A program made the position numbers and the translations under genes. DNA of 64,000 nucleotides from Streptomyces sp. CB00316 (GTDB taxonomy: Bacteria; Actinomycetota; Actinomycetes; Streptomycetales; Streptomycetaceae): the NCBI RefSeq assembly GCF_001905595.1, contig NZ_LIXI01000012.1, positions 62,001 through 126,000 on the forward strand. The letters are read 5' to 3'. Position 1 is the first letter of the stretch. Each line of letters begins with the position of its first letter. The notes under the pieces were generated by a model, which was not told the origin of the DNA, ran no database searches, and saw only the letters and a program-made list of their open reading frames with translations. Positions 1 through 7,994 of this stretch are shown here, one piece after another.

Positions 1-1
1 G

Positions 2-199
2 CACCGGAACCGAGACCCGGTGGCCGAGAAGCTGGCCCGAAGCCGGGTGCACACGGCCAAGGTGGCCCTCGGCGAACGAGGCACCCCGTGGTGGGAGCAG
101 TCCCTCGCCGAGCGGCGCCGCCGCTGGGAGGACGGGGCCGCGGAACTCGGCGCCGCCGGGGAGCCCGGACAGCGAACCGCCCGGCCGGCCGACGGATGA
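2..199 (+). CDS. C-terminal end of an unrecognised conserved protein (5' truncated)
   Basis: An open frame enters from the left edge and stops at TGA 197-199, giving the last 65 residues of a protein whose start lies outside the window. The fragment is very basic and contains the stretch AKVALGERGTPWWEQ followed by an Arg/Glu-rich and then an Ala/Gly-rich tail. I have a vague memory of similar 'KVALGERG..WW' motifs in conserved actinobacterial proteins of unknown function, but I cannot name a family. Codon use is normal for this genome. It converges on the serine protease gene; about 70 nt separate the two stops. Confidence 0.55.
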   Translation, partial: HRNRDPVAEKLARSRVHTAKVALGERGTPWWEQSLAERRRRWEDGAAELGAAGEPGQRTARPADG

Positions 200-271
200 G
201 TCGGCCGGCCGGGCGGGAATGGGCCCTGCCGCACCTCGTACGACGTCCTACTGGCGCCCGTACGACGCGTT

Positions 272-1495
272 CTACTGGCCCGCGTACTTCTCACTGACCG
301 CGCGGTAGACGCCCTCGGCCTCCTTGCCGAGCCGGGGTCCGGCCAGCCAGCCCGCCGAGACCGGGCCGATCGAGGTGTTCGAGACGAGGGCGGGCTGCCC
401 GTCCGAGCCGGTCGCGACCCAGCCACCACCGGAGGACCCACCGGTCATCGTGCAGCCGATGCGGTACATCGTCGGCTCGTTCTGGCGGACCGAGAGGCGG
501 CCCGGCTTGTCCTTGCACTGGAGCAGCTTCTGGCCGTCGAACGGCGGCGCGGCCGGGTAGCCCGTGGCCGTCATGTCCGCGATCTGCGGTACGGCGGGGG
601 CGGTGAAGTCGACCGCCAGCGCCGAACCGACCGTCTCCTCCAGCGACTTGCCCGTCGACCCCTTCTCCGGTGTCACATGCAGCACCGCGAAGTCGTAAGG
701 GGCGCCCTGCCCGCCGGTCGCCGCACCCTGGGCGATCCACTGCTCGGAGGTCTGGGCCCACCGGCCCCACCACACGCCGTAGGGTGCGACCTTCTCCTTG
801 GGCGCGGTCTCCAGCTCCGCCAGGGAGAGGTTGTCGTTGTTGTACGACGGGACGAAGGCGATGTTGCGGTACCAGCCGCCCGCCTTGCCCGCGTGCACAC
901 AGTGCCCGGCGGTCCACACCATGTTGGACTTGCCGGGGTTCGCCGGGTCCTTCACCACGGTCGCGGAACAGACCATCGGGCCCTTGGGGCCGTCGAAGAG
1001 CAGCTTCCCGGCCTCCGGCGCGTTGTCGTGGTACGGCGTCGCGACACCGGCCGCCTGGACGGGGGCGGGCGCCGGGTCCGTCACGCCGTCGTCACCGGAG
1101 ATGTCGTTGTCGACCGGGTTCTCCGGGGGCTCGTCGGCCTCCCGCATCCGGTCCGGGTCCCAGAGGCCGTCGATGATCGGGTTGACGAAGTCCTGGGCCT
1201 CACGCAGCCACTTGTCCTTGTCCCAGTTCTTCCACTCGCCGTCCCGCCACTTGTCCGGGTCGATCCCGTGCTCCTTGAGCCGGTCCTTGAGATCGTCCGG
1301 AATCGTGATCTTGCCGTCGGCCTGGCCGGCCGGGGCGCTGGGCGTCGTACCGCCGCCGATGTCCTCCTCCGGACCGCAGGCGGTGGCGGTGAGCGCCAGG
1401 ACGGCGACGGCCGCCGTCGCGGCGAGCACACCGGAAGGCATGCGCCGTACGCGCCTGCCGCGGCGTGCGGTGTCGGTCGGGCGAATGGGTCGCAT
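272..1495 (-). CDS. Secreted trypsin/V8-like serine protease, probable lipoprotein
   Basis: The 407-residue product is predicted to be an exported serine endopeptidase. It begins with an Arg-rich n-region (RRGRRVRR), a hydrophobic core and the lipobox-like end LTATAC, so the mature protein is probably lipid-anchored outside the membrane. A charged linker rich in Asp, Lys and Trp precedes the catalytic domain. The triad is visible: His in TAGHC, Asp in YDFAVLHV and Ser in the Gly-rich GGSSGGGW segment, the last typical of glutamyl-endopeptidase/trypsin-like bacterial proteases. I chose the ATG at 1495 because a GGGGG Shine-Dalgarno sits about 9 nt upstream; the frame stays open to 1567 but without a better site. 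It is divergent from the siderophore operon. The physiological substrate is unknown. Confidence 0.85.
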   Translation of the reverse strand: MRPIRPTDTARRGRRVRRMPSGVLAATAAVAVLALTATACGPEEDIGGGTTPSAPAGQADGKITIPDDLKDRLKEHGIDPDKWRDGEWKNWDKDKWLREAQDFVNPIIDGLWDPDRMREADEPPENPVDNDISGDDGVTDPAPAPVQAAGVATPYHDNAPEAGKLLFDGPKGPMVCSATVVKDPANPGKSNMVWTAGHCVHAGKAGGWYRNIAFVPSYNNDNLSLAELETAPKEKVAPYGVWWGRWAQTSEQWIAQGAATGGQGAPYDFAVLHVTPEKGSTGKSLEETVGSALAVDFTAPAVPQIADMTATGYPAAPPFDGQKLLQCKDKPGRLSVRQNEPTMYRIGCTMTGGSSGGGWVATGSDGQPALVSNTSIGPVSAGWLAGPRLGKEAEGVYRAVSEKYAGQ

Positions 1496-1797
1496 CTGGT
1501 GATCCCCCTGGGACTTCGTCACTCGGTACTCCGTGCAGCTTTCGGACACTTCGGGGTAGCGGAACAACCTTCTCCGGCCCTCGGTGCGGCCCCCACTATG
1601 CCGGTGCCGACGGGGACGGTACGAGGCAGGTCCACGGTTCCGTCCTCGCCAGGATGTTCCGGTACACCCGTGATCCCTTGCGGCCGGCGTCGTTGGTACG
1701 TACGGGGGACACCAGGACAGCGTTCACCCGCGCACTCCGTCCGCGCGAAAACGTACCGACGTGCAACGCAACTGTTACCGCAGGAGGATCAAGAGCC
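1496..1797. other. Divergent intergenic region before the siderophore operon
   Basis: This 302-bp gap must hold the promoters of the protease and of the siderophore operon. I looked for the actinobacterial iron box (TTAGGTTAGGCTAACCTAA type) and found nothing resembling it. The only symmetrical element I see is GTACGTAC near 1697. The operon's Shine-Dalgarno AGGAGG lies at 1782-1787. Confidence 0.5.
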
Positions 1798-3201
1798 GTG
1801 TCCGTGACCGAACCCGCTCCGGTGGCACCGCCTCCCGCGCCCCCCGTGCACGAGGGCATCCTCCGCCGCCAGTCACTGCGCGAGTCGGCCGCCCGCACCT
1901 ACGCGCGGTCCCTGCCGATCGTCCCGGTCCGGGCGCGCGGGCTCACCATCGAGGGTGCGGACGGACGGCGCTATCTGGACTGTCTGTCGGGCGCGGGCAC
2001 CCTGGCGCTCGGCCACAACCACCCGGTCGTGCTCGAAGCCATCCGGAAGGTCATCGACTCCGGTGCCCCGCTGCACGTGCTCGACCTCGCCACCCCGGTC
2101 AAGGACGCCTTCACCACCGAGCTGTTCGCCACCCTGCCGCGCGAGTTCGCCGACAACGCCCGGATCCAGTTCTGCGGCCCGGCCGGCACGGACGCCGTCG
2201 AGGCCGCGTTCAAGCTGGTCCGCGCCGCGACCGGGCGCGACGGCCTGCTGACCTTCACCGGCGCCTACCACGGCATGACGGCCGGGGCGCTGGAAGCTTC
2301 CGGCGGCGCCCGGGACGTGAGGGTGACCCGGCTGCCCTTCCCGCAGGACTACCGCTGCCCGTTCGGGATCGGCGGCGAGCGCGGCGCCGCCCTCGCCGCA
2401 CGGTGGACGGAGCATCTGCTGGACGACGAGAAGGGCGGGGTCCCGGCCCCGGCGGGGATGATCGTGGAGCCGGTCCAGGGCGAGGGCGGCGTCAACCCCG
2501 CCCCGGACGCCTGGCTCCGCAGGATGCGCGAGATCACCCGGGTCCGGGGCATCCCGCTGATCGCCGACGAGGTGCAGACCGGCGTCGGCAGGACCGGCGC
2601 CTTCTGGGCGGTCGAGCACAGCGGCATCGTGCCGGACGTGATGGTCCTCTCCAAGGCGATCGGCGGTTCCCTCCCGCTCGCGGTCATCGTCTACCGCTCT
2701 GAGCTGGACCTCTGGCAGCCGGGCGCCCACGCGGGTACGTTTCGTGGCAACCAGCTCGCCATGGCGGCGGGCGCGGCCACCCTCGCGTACGTCCGGGAGA
2801 ACGGGCTGGCGGAGCGGGCGGCGGCCTTGGGCGCCCGAATGCTCGACAGCCTGCGGAAGTTGCGGGCGGACCATCGGGGGATCGGCGACGTACGGGGGCG
2901 CGGACTGATGATCGGCCTGGAGCTGGTGGACCCCGAGGCCGCGCCCCTGCCGGCCGAGGCCGACGACCACGCCCCGGCCCCGCCGCCGGCCCCGGCCCTC
3001 GCCCGCGCCGTCCAGCAGGAGTGCCTGGACCGCGGCCTCATCGTCGAACTGGGCGGCCGGCACAGTGCCGTGGTCCGCCTCCTGCCCCCACTGACTCTGA
3101 CCGACGAGCAGGCGAGCGCCGTCGTCGACAGGCTGGCCGACGCGCTGGCAGCCGCGGAGCGTTCGCCGCACCGCAGTGCCGCCGCCGGGCCGACCACCTG
3201 A
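1798..3201 (+). CDS. Diaminobutyrate--2-oxoglutarate aminotransferase, siderophore operon
   Basis: This 467-residue class III PLP aminotransferase should convert aspartate semialdehyde plus glutamate into L-2,4-diaminobutyrate, the same step as RhbA, DabA or EctB. Family hallmarks are the LSGAGTLALGHNHP motif near the N-terminus, ADEVQTGVGRTG for cofactor binding and LSKAIGG with the PLP lysine at about residue 286. The GTG at 1798 is preceded by AGGAGG with a 10-nt spacer; an in-frame GTG at 1804 is less well placed. It is the first gene of a four-gene operon with two IucA/IucC synthetases and an acyltransferase, so its product is most likely a building block for a citrate-type siderophore rather than for ectoine. 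A Pro/Ala-rich insertion near residues 382-401 looks like a surface loop. Confidence 0.85.
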   Translation: MSVTEPAPVAPPPAPPVHEGILRRQSLRESAARTYARSLPIVPVRARGLTIEGADGRRYLDCLSGAGTLALGHNHPVVLEAIRKVIDSGAPLHVLDLATPVKDAFTTELFATLPREFADNARIQFCGPAGTDAVEAAFKLVRAATGRDGLLTFTGAYHGMTAGALEASGGARDVRVTRLPFPQDYRCPFGIGGERGAALAARWTEHLLDDEKGGVPAPAGMIVEPVQGEGGVNPAPDAWLRRMREITRVRGIPLIADEVQTGVGRTGAFWAVEHSGIVPDVMVLSKAIGGSLPLAVIVYRSELDLWQPGAHAGTFRGNQLAMAAGAATLAYVRENGLAERAAALGARMLDSLRKLRADHRGIGDVRGRGLMIGLELVDPEAAPLPAEADDHAPAPPPAPALARAVQQECLDRGLIVELGGRHSAVVRLLPPLTLTDEQASAVVDRLADALAAAERSPHRSAAAGPTT

Positions 3202-3229
3202 TCCCCGGACCCACACAAGGAAGACCGCC

Positions 3230-5176
3230 GTGAACCCCACCCCCGCCTCCGAGGCCGACGGCCCCGGTACCCCCCAGCACCGAGGGCAGGACGGACCGGC
3301 CGCCCCCAGCGCGGTCGAGGCGACGACCGTTCCCCGTCAGAAAGCTTTGCGGGGAGGTGACTTGATCGATCCGGCGTGCCCCGCGGAGCCCGGCGCTCCG
3401 GAGACCCGGTACGACGGCCCCCTGGCCGACGCGGCGCCGTACGATGGACTCCTCGACGGCCAGGACCCGTTGGACCACCCGGACCCGCAGCGGGCCGCCG
3501 ACGCCGCCGGCACCGAGAGCCTCCTGCGGTGCTGGACCCGGGAGAACGACCTGCCCCGCCCCGAAGGTGACACCCTGCGCGTCGCCTTCCCCGCCACCGG
3601 CACCGCCTTGCTCGTCCCCGTGCACTACTGGTCCACCACCGGAGCCCATCGCTTCGGCGCCCCGGTCCTGGAAGGTGCCCCCGAGAAGGCTCCGACCGCC
3701 GACGCCGTCACCGTCGCCGTCCTCATCGGCCGGGAAGCCGACCGCAACGGCTCCGCCGACCTGGTCGCCCGGGTCGCCGATTCCGTACGCCGGACCGCCG
3801 GCTTCGTCGAACAGCGGCGGCGCCACCCCGCCGACCCGGCCGACGCCGACCTCTTCCTCACCGCCGAGCAGTCCCTCCTCCTCGGCCACCCGCTCCACCC
3901 CACCCCCAAGAGCCGCGAAGGGCTCTCCGAGGCGGAGTCCCGGCGCTACTCGCCGGAGCTCCACGGCTCCTTCCCGCTCCACTGGTTCGCCGTGGACCGC
4001 ACCCTGACCGCCACCGACACCGCCTGGAGCGACGGAGGGGCGGCGTCCGCCGAGGAACTCCTCGCCCCGCACCGCGACGGGCTGCGCCTGCCGTCCGGCA
4101 CCGTCGCCGTTCCGTTGCACCCCTGGCAGGCCGCCGACCTGCTGAGCCGCCCGCAGGTCGCCGCCCTCCTTGAGACGGGCCTGCTGCACGACCTCGGCCC
4201 GTACGGCGAGCACTGGCACCCCACCTCGTCCATCCGCACCGTGCACCGCCCCGGCGCCCGCGTCATGCTCAAACTCTCCCTCGGCGTACGCATCACCAAC
4301 TCCCGCCGCGAGAACCTCCGCAAGGAGCTGCACCGGGGCGTCGAGGTCCACCGCCTCCTCTCCACCGGACTGGCCGACAGCTGGCAGCGGGAGCACCCCG
4401 GTTTCGACATCGTCCGCGACCCCGCCTGGCTCGCCGCCGACGACCCCGAGGGTGCCCCCGTCACCGGCCTCGACGTGATGCTCCGGCAGAACCCCTTCGG
4501 CCCGGGCGACGACGCCGTATGCATCGCCGGGCTCACCGCACAGCGCCCGCGGCCCGGGCAGCCCCTGATGCGCTCCCGGCTCGCCGAGGCCGTCGCCACC
4601 CTCGCCGCCCGGACCGGCCGCCCGGTCGCGGACGTCTCGGCCGAGTGGTTCGGGCGCTATCTGGACCGCGTCGTACGCCCCGTCCTCTGGCTCGACGCCC
4701 ATGCCGGCGTCGCCCTCGAAGCCCACCAGCAGAACACCCTGGTCCTGCTCGACCCGGACGGCTGGCCGGTCGGCGGCCGCTACCGCGACAACCAGGGCTA
4801 CTACTTCCGCGACTCCCGCCGCGACGAGTTGGAGCGGCGGCTCCCGGGCATCGGCACCGTCAGCGACACCTTCGTCTCCGACCCGGTCACCGACGAGCGG
4901 TTCGCCTACTACCTGGGCATCAACAACGTCCTCGGTCTCATCGGCGCGTTCGGCGCGCAGCGCCTCGCCGACGAGCAGGTCCTCCTCGCCGTCTTCCGCC
5001 ACTTCCTCACCGAGAACGCGGACCTGGGCTCGCCCCTGCCCGCGTATCTTCTCCAGAACCGCCAACTACGCTGCAAGGCCAACCTGCTGACCCGGTTGCA
5101 CGGCCTGGACGAGCTGGTCGGTCCGGTCGACACCCAGTCCGTCTACGTCTCCATCGCCAACCCCCTGCACGCCTGA
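3230..5176 (+). CDS. IucA/IucC family NRPS-independent siderophore synthetase (first copy)
   Basis: The product is an ATP-dependent carboxylate-amine ligase of the NIS synthetase superfamily. Recognisable blocks are AVPLHPWQAADL, the HPTSSIRTVHRP region, MLKLSLGVRITNSRREN and the C-terminal EAHQQNTLVLLD, followed by a FhuF-like end. From the GTG at 3230 (AAGGAAG upstream) it is 648 residues, longer than the usual 580-610. A second in-frame start, TTG at 3362, lies just after GGAGGTGA at 3353-3360, a perfect anti-16S match, and would give 604 residues, the normal length; the first 44 residues are low-complexity. The true start is therefore uncertain. By analogy with RhbC/AcsD-type enzymes it may adenylate citrate and condense it with a diamine, but the substrate cannot be read from sequence. 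Confidence 0.85.
   Translation: MNPTPASEADGPGTPQHRGQDGPAAPSAVEATTVPRQKALRGGDLIDPACPAEPGAPETRYDGPLADAAPYDGLLDGQDPLDHPDPQRAADAAGTESLLRCWTRENDLPRPEGDTLRVAFPATGTALLVPVHYWSTTGAHRFGAPVLEGAPEKAPTADAVTVAVLIGREADRNGSADLVARVADSVRRTAGFVEQRRRHPADPADADLFLTAEQSLLLGHPLHPTPKSREGLSEAESRRYSPELHGSFPLHWFAVDRTLTATDTAWSDGGAASAEELLAPHRDGLRLPSGTVAVPLHPWQAADLLSRPQVAALLETGLLHDLGPYGEHWHPTSSIRTVHRPGARVMLKLSLGVRITNSRRENLRKELHRGVEVHRLLSTGLADSWQREHPGFDIVRDPAWLAADDPEGAPVTGLDVMLRQNPFGPGDDAVCIAGLTAQRPRPGQPLMRSRLAEAVATLAARTGRPVADVSAEWFGRYLDRVVRPVLWLDAHAGVALEAHQQNTLVLLDPDGWPVGGRYRDNQGYYFRDSRRDELERRLPGIGTVSDTFVSDPVTDERFAYYLGINNVLGLIGAFGAQRLADEQVLLAVFRHFLTENADLGSPLPAYLLQNRQLRCKANLLTRLHGLDELVGPVDTQSVYVSIANPLHA
3353..3364 (+). promoter_or_regulatory. 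Perfect Shine-Dalgarno with internal TTG start
   Basis: GGAGGTGA at 3353-3360 is an eight-base match to the 16S rRNA 3' end, with TTG at 3362 in frame with the siderophore synthetase. The gap between GGAGG and TTG is only 4 nt, shorter than ideal. It either marks the real start of the protein or an internal re-initiation site. Confidence 0.5.
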
Positions 5177-5217
5177 GCGGCCCCGGCCCCCCCCGCTCCA
5201 GAGAGGAGAGTGTCACC

Positions 5218-5979
5218 GTGCCTCCCGCCGACGCGCCCGCCGAATCCGACGCGGCGCCCGAGAAACCGGACTCCGGGCCCGGCGGCCGGGGAAACACCGC
5301 CGCGTCCGCCGGCACGGAAGACACTCTCGACCTGAAGCTCACCGAAGAACTCCTCGCCATCATCTCGGAAGACCGGAGCAAGGCAGCTCGTCGGCGCGGC
5401 CCCGCCGCCGATCTGCTCGGTGACCCGGCCACCTGGCCCGGCGCGACCACCGAGGCCGGGGTCTTCCACCTGGTCCCGGTGGTCCTGGAGCGCGATCTCG
5501 CCGTCCTCAGCCGTTGGATGAACGACCCCGCCGTCGCCGCCTTCTGGGAGCTCGCCGGGCCCGAATCCGTCACCGCCGACCATCTGAGGCCCCAACTCGA
5601 AGGGGACGGCCGCTCCCTCCCCTGCCTCGGCGTCCTCGACGGAACGCCCATGAGCTACTGGGAGATCTACCGCGCCGACCTGGACCCGCTGGCCCGCCAC
5701 TACCCCGCCCGCCTCCACGACACCGGCATCCACCTCCTCATCGGGGGCGTGGGCAACCGGGGGAGGGGCGTGGGCACCACCCTGCTCCGCGCGGTCGCCG
5801 ACCTCGTGCTGGACAACCTTCCGCGCTGCGGCCGGGTCGTCGCCGAGCCGGACCTGCGTAACACCCCGTCCGTATCGGCATTTTTGAGCGCCGGATTCCG
5901 CCTCTCCGCAGAAGTGGACCTCCCCGACAAACGTGCCGCTCTCATGATCCGCGACCGAACATACCGTGATCACCTGTGA
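5218..5979 (+). CDS. GNAT-family siderophore acyltransferase (IucB/AlcB/RhbD-like)
   Basis: The 253-residue protein carries an N-terminal low-complexity tail of about 75 residues and a C-terminal acetyltransferase domain of the siderophore type: a segment HLVPVVLERDLAVLSRWMND, then SYWEIYRADLDPLARHY, then HLLIGGVGNRGRGVGTTLL with the acetyl-CoA pyrophosphate loop, and a closing ALMIRDR. This is the arrangement of IucB, AlcB and RhbD, which acylate a hydroxylamine or amine before condensation with citrate. The GTG at 5218 follows GAGAGGAGAG. It lies 41 nt after the first synthetase and 60 nt before the second, in one operon. No N-hydroxylating monooxygenase accompanies it, so its acceptor may be an unmodified amine or an intermediate made elsewhere. 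Confidence 0.85.
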   Translation: MPPADAPAESDAAPEKPDSGPGGRGNTAASAGTEDTLDLKLTEELLAIISEDRSKAARRRGPAADLLGDPATWPGATTEAGVFHLVPVVLERDLAVLSRWMNDPAVAAFWELAGPESVTADHLRPQLEGDGRSLPCLGVLDGTPMSYWEIYRADLDPLARHYPARLHDTGIHLLIGGVGNRGRGVGTTLLRAVADLVLDNLPRCGRVVAEPDLRNTPSVSAFLSAGFRLSAEVDLPDKRAALMIRDRTYRDHL

Positions 5980-6039
5980 ACATCGCGCCGCACTGTCCAC
6001 ACCGCTCGAACCCCATCGGTTACACCCGGAGGAGTCCCC

Positions 6040-7956
6040 GTGCCGACATATCCCGCGAGCCATGACTCAGTCGAGCCCCACCCACTCCTCAGCCCCCCGG
6101 AGCTGAACCGGCAGGTCTGGGACCGGGCCGCAGCGCGGCTGCTCGCCAAGATGCTCGGCGAGTTCGCGTACGAGGAGATCATCGAGCCCGAACGCCGGCC
6201 CGGCGACGGCCGCCTGCACTCCCTGTCGCTCGACGACGGTACGGAGCTCCGCTTCTCGGCCCGCCGGGGAGTCTACGGAAGCTGGCGCGTCGATCCCGAC
6301 TCCATCGAGACGGTCCCCACGCCCTCGACCGCCCTCTCCAACGGCGCGCACCCACCCTCCCGCAACGCCTCGGCCCACGCCTCCTCCAACGGTTCTTCCG
6401 ACAGGCCCCGCCCGTTCCGCGACCCGCTACGATTCCTCACCCGCGCCCGCGGCCTCCTCGGCCTCGACGGCGCCACCCTCGGCCACCTCATCCGCGAGCT
6501 GACCCTCACGCTCTCCGCCGACGCCCGGCTCGACCACACCGCCCTCACCGCGCGCGAGCTCGCCGACGTCGGCTACGCCGAGCTCGAAGGCCACCAGACC
6601 GGCCACCCCTGGCTGGTGGCGAGCAAGGGGCGGCTCGGCTTCTCCGCCGCCGACGCGGCCCGCTTCACGCCCGAGACCCGCAGCCCCCTCCAGCTGCCGT
6701 GGATCGCCGTGAGCACCCGCATCGCGCAGTACCGGGGCGTGGGCCACCTCACCACCCCCGAGCACCTCTACGCCCAGGAGCTCGACCCCTCCGTGCGCGC
6801 CTCGTTCGCCGCCGAGCTGTACGCCCGGGGGCTCGATCCCGCGAGCTACCTCTACCTTCCCGTACACCCCTGGCAGTGGGACGAATGGATCGTGCCGCTC
6901 TTCGCCCCCGCCATCGCCGACGGGGACATCCTGGCGCTGCACACCGACGGCGACGCACGCCTGGCCCAGCAGTCCGTCCGTACGTTCGCCAACGTGTCCC
7001 GCCCCGACCGGCACACGGTGAAGCTGCCGCTCTCCGTCCTCAACACCCTGGTCTGGCGCGGCCTGCCCACCGAGCGGACCCTCGCCGCCCCCGCCGTCAC
7101 CGCCTGGGTCCAGGGCCTGTGCGAGGCCGATCCGTTCCTGCGTGACACCTGCCGGGTCATCCTCCTCGGCGAGGTCGCCTCCGTCGCCGTGGAACACCCG
7201 CTCTACGACCACCTCCCCGAAGCCCCCTACCAGTACAAGGAAATCCTCGGCGCCATCTGGCGGGAGCCCTTGCCGCCCCGCCTCGCACCGGGCGAACGCG
7301 CCCGCACGCTCGCCTCCCTCCTGCATACGGATCCGGCGGGCCGCGCGTTCACCGCCGAACTCGTCGAGCGCTCCGGGCTCGCCCCGGAGGCCTGGCTCAC
7401 CCGCCTCTTCGCCGCCCTGCTGCCGCCCCTGCTGCATTTCCTCTACCGCTACGGCACGGTGTTCTCCCCGCACGGCGAGAACGCCATCGTCGTCTTCGAC
7501 GAGAACGACGTGCCCGTACGCCTCGCGATCAAGGACTTCGTCGACGACGTCAACGTCAGCGCCCACCCGCTGCCCGAGCACGACACCATGCCCGAGGAGG
7601 TCCGCACGGTCCTCCTCACGGAGGCGCCGTCCTTCCTCACCCAGTTCATCCACTCCGGCCTCTTCGTCGGTGTCTTCCGCTATCTGTCCCCGCTCTGCGA
7701 GGAGCAGCTGGGGGTGAGCGAGGACGCCTTCTGGTCACTCGTCCGGGCGGAGATCGTCCGCCATCACGCCCGCTTCCCCGGTCTCAAGGAGCGGTTCGAG
7801 CTGTTCGACATGCTCACCCCCGAGATCGAACGGCTCTGTCTCAACCGCAACCGGCTGCACGTGGACGGCTACCGCGACCGCTCCAGCCGCCCGCACGCGG
7901 CGATCCACGGCACGGTTCCCAATCCACTGCACCCCTCCGCCCGGATCCGGGAGTGA
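6040..7956 (+). CDS. IucA/IucC family siderophore synthetase (DesD-like second copy)
   Basis: This 638-residue NIS synthetase resembles DesD/IucC: VHPWQWDEWIVPLFAP, the block QQSVRTFANVSRP, the lysine-containing KLPLSVLNTLVWRGLP, then SPHGENAIVVFDENDVPVRL and a C-terminal ferric-reductase-like region with FRYLSPLCEEQ. Enzymes of this type usually perform the last condensation or macrocyclisation on a monoamide acceptor. The GTG at 6040 is preceded by GGAGGAG at 6028-6034. A Ser/Pro-rich insertion at about residues 95-125 breaks the N-terminal domain. It closes the siderophore operon; 38 nt separate it from the downstream helicase, and no terminator is visible in between. Confidence 0.88.
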   Translation: MPTYPASHDSVEPHPLLSPPELNRQVWDRAAARLLAKMLGEFAYEEIIEPERRPGDGRLHSLSLDDGTELRFSARRGVYGSWRVDPDSIETVPTPSTALSNGAHPPSRNASAHASSNGSSDRPRPFRDPLRFLTRARGLLGLDGATLGHLIRELTLTLSADARLDHTALTARELADVGYAELEGHQTGHPWLVASKGRLGFSAADAARFTPETRSPLQLPWIAVSTRIAQYRGVGHLTTPEHLYAQELDPSVRASFAAELYARGLDPASYLYLPVHPWQWDEWIVPLFAPAIADGDILALHTDGDARLAQQSVRTFANVSRPDRHTVKLPLSVLNTLVWRGLPTERTLAAPAVTAWVQGLCEADPFLRDTCRVILLGEVASVAVEHPLYDHLPEAPYQYKEILGAIWREPLPPRLAPGERARTLASLLHTDPAGRAFTAELVERSGLAPEAWLTRLFAALLPPLLHFLYRYGTVFSPHGENAIVVFDENDVPVRLAIKDFVDDVNVSAHPLPEHDTMPEEVRTVLLTEAPSFLTQFIHSGLFVGVFRYLSPLCEEQLGVSEDAFWSLVRAEIVRHHARFPGLKERFELFDMLTPEIERLCLNRNRLHVDGYRDRSSRPHAAIHGTVPNPLHPSARIRE

Positions 7957-7994
7957 CCGCCGTTGTCAGTGGCGCGCCGTAGGGTGGTCGGGCT

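Noticed and set aside
1496..1797. Iron box for the siderophore operon
   Set aside because: I searched by eye for the TTAGGTTAGGCTAACCTAA-type palindrome and found no stretch with convincing similarity.
3038..5065. A 675-codon minus-strand frame opposite the first siderophore synthetase
   Set aside because: Low-complexity Gly/Val/Glu-rich translation without motifs; it mirrors a clear IucA/IucC gene.
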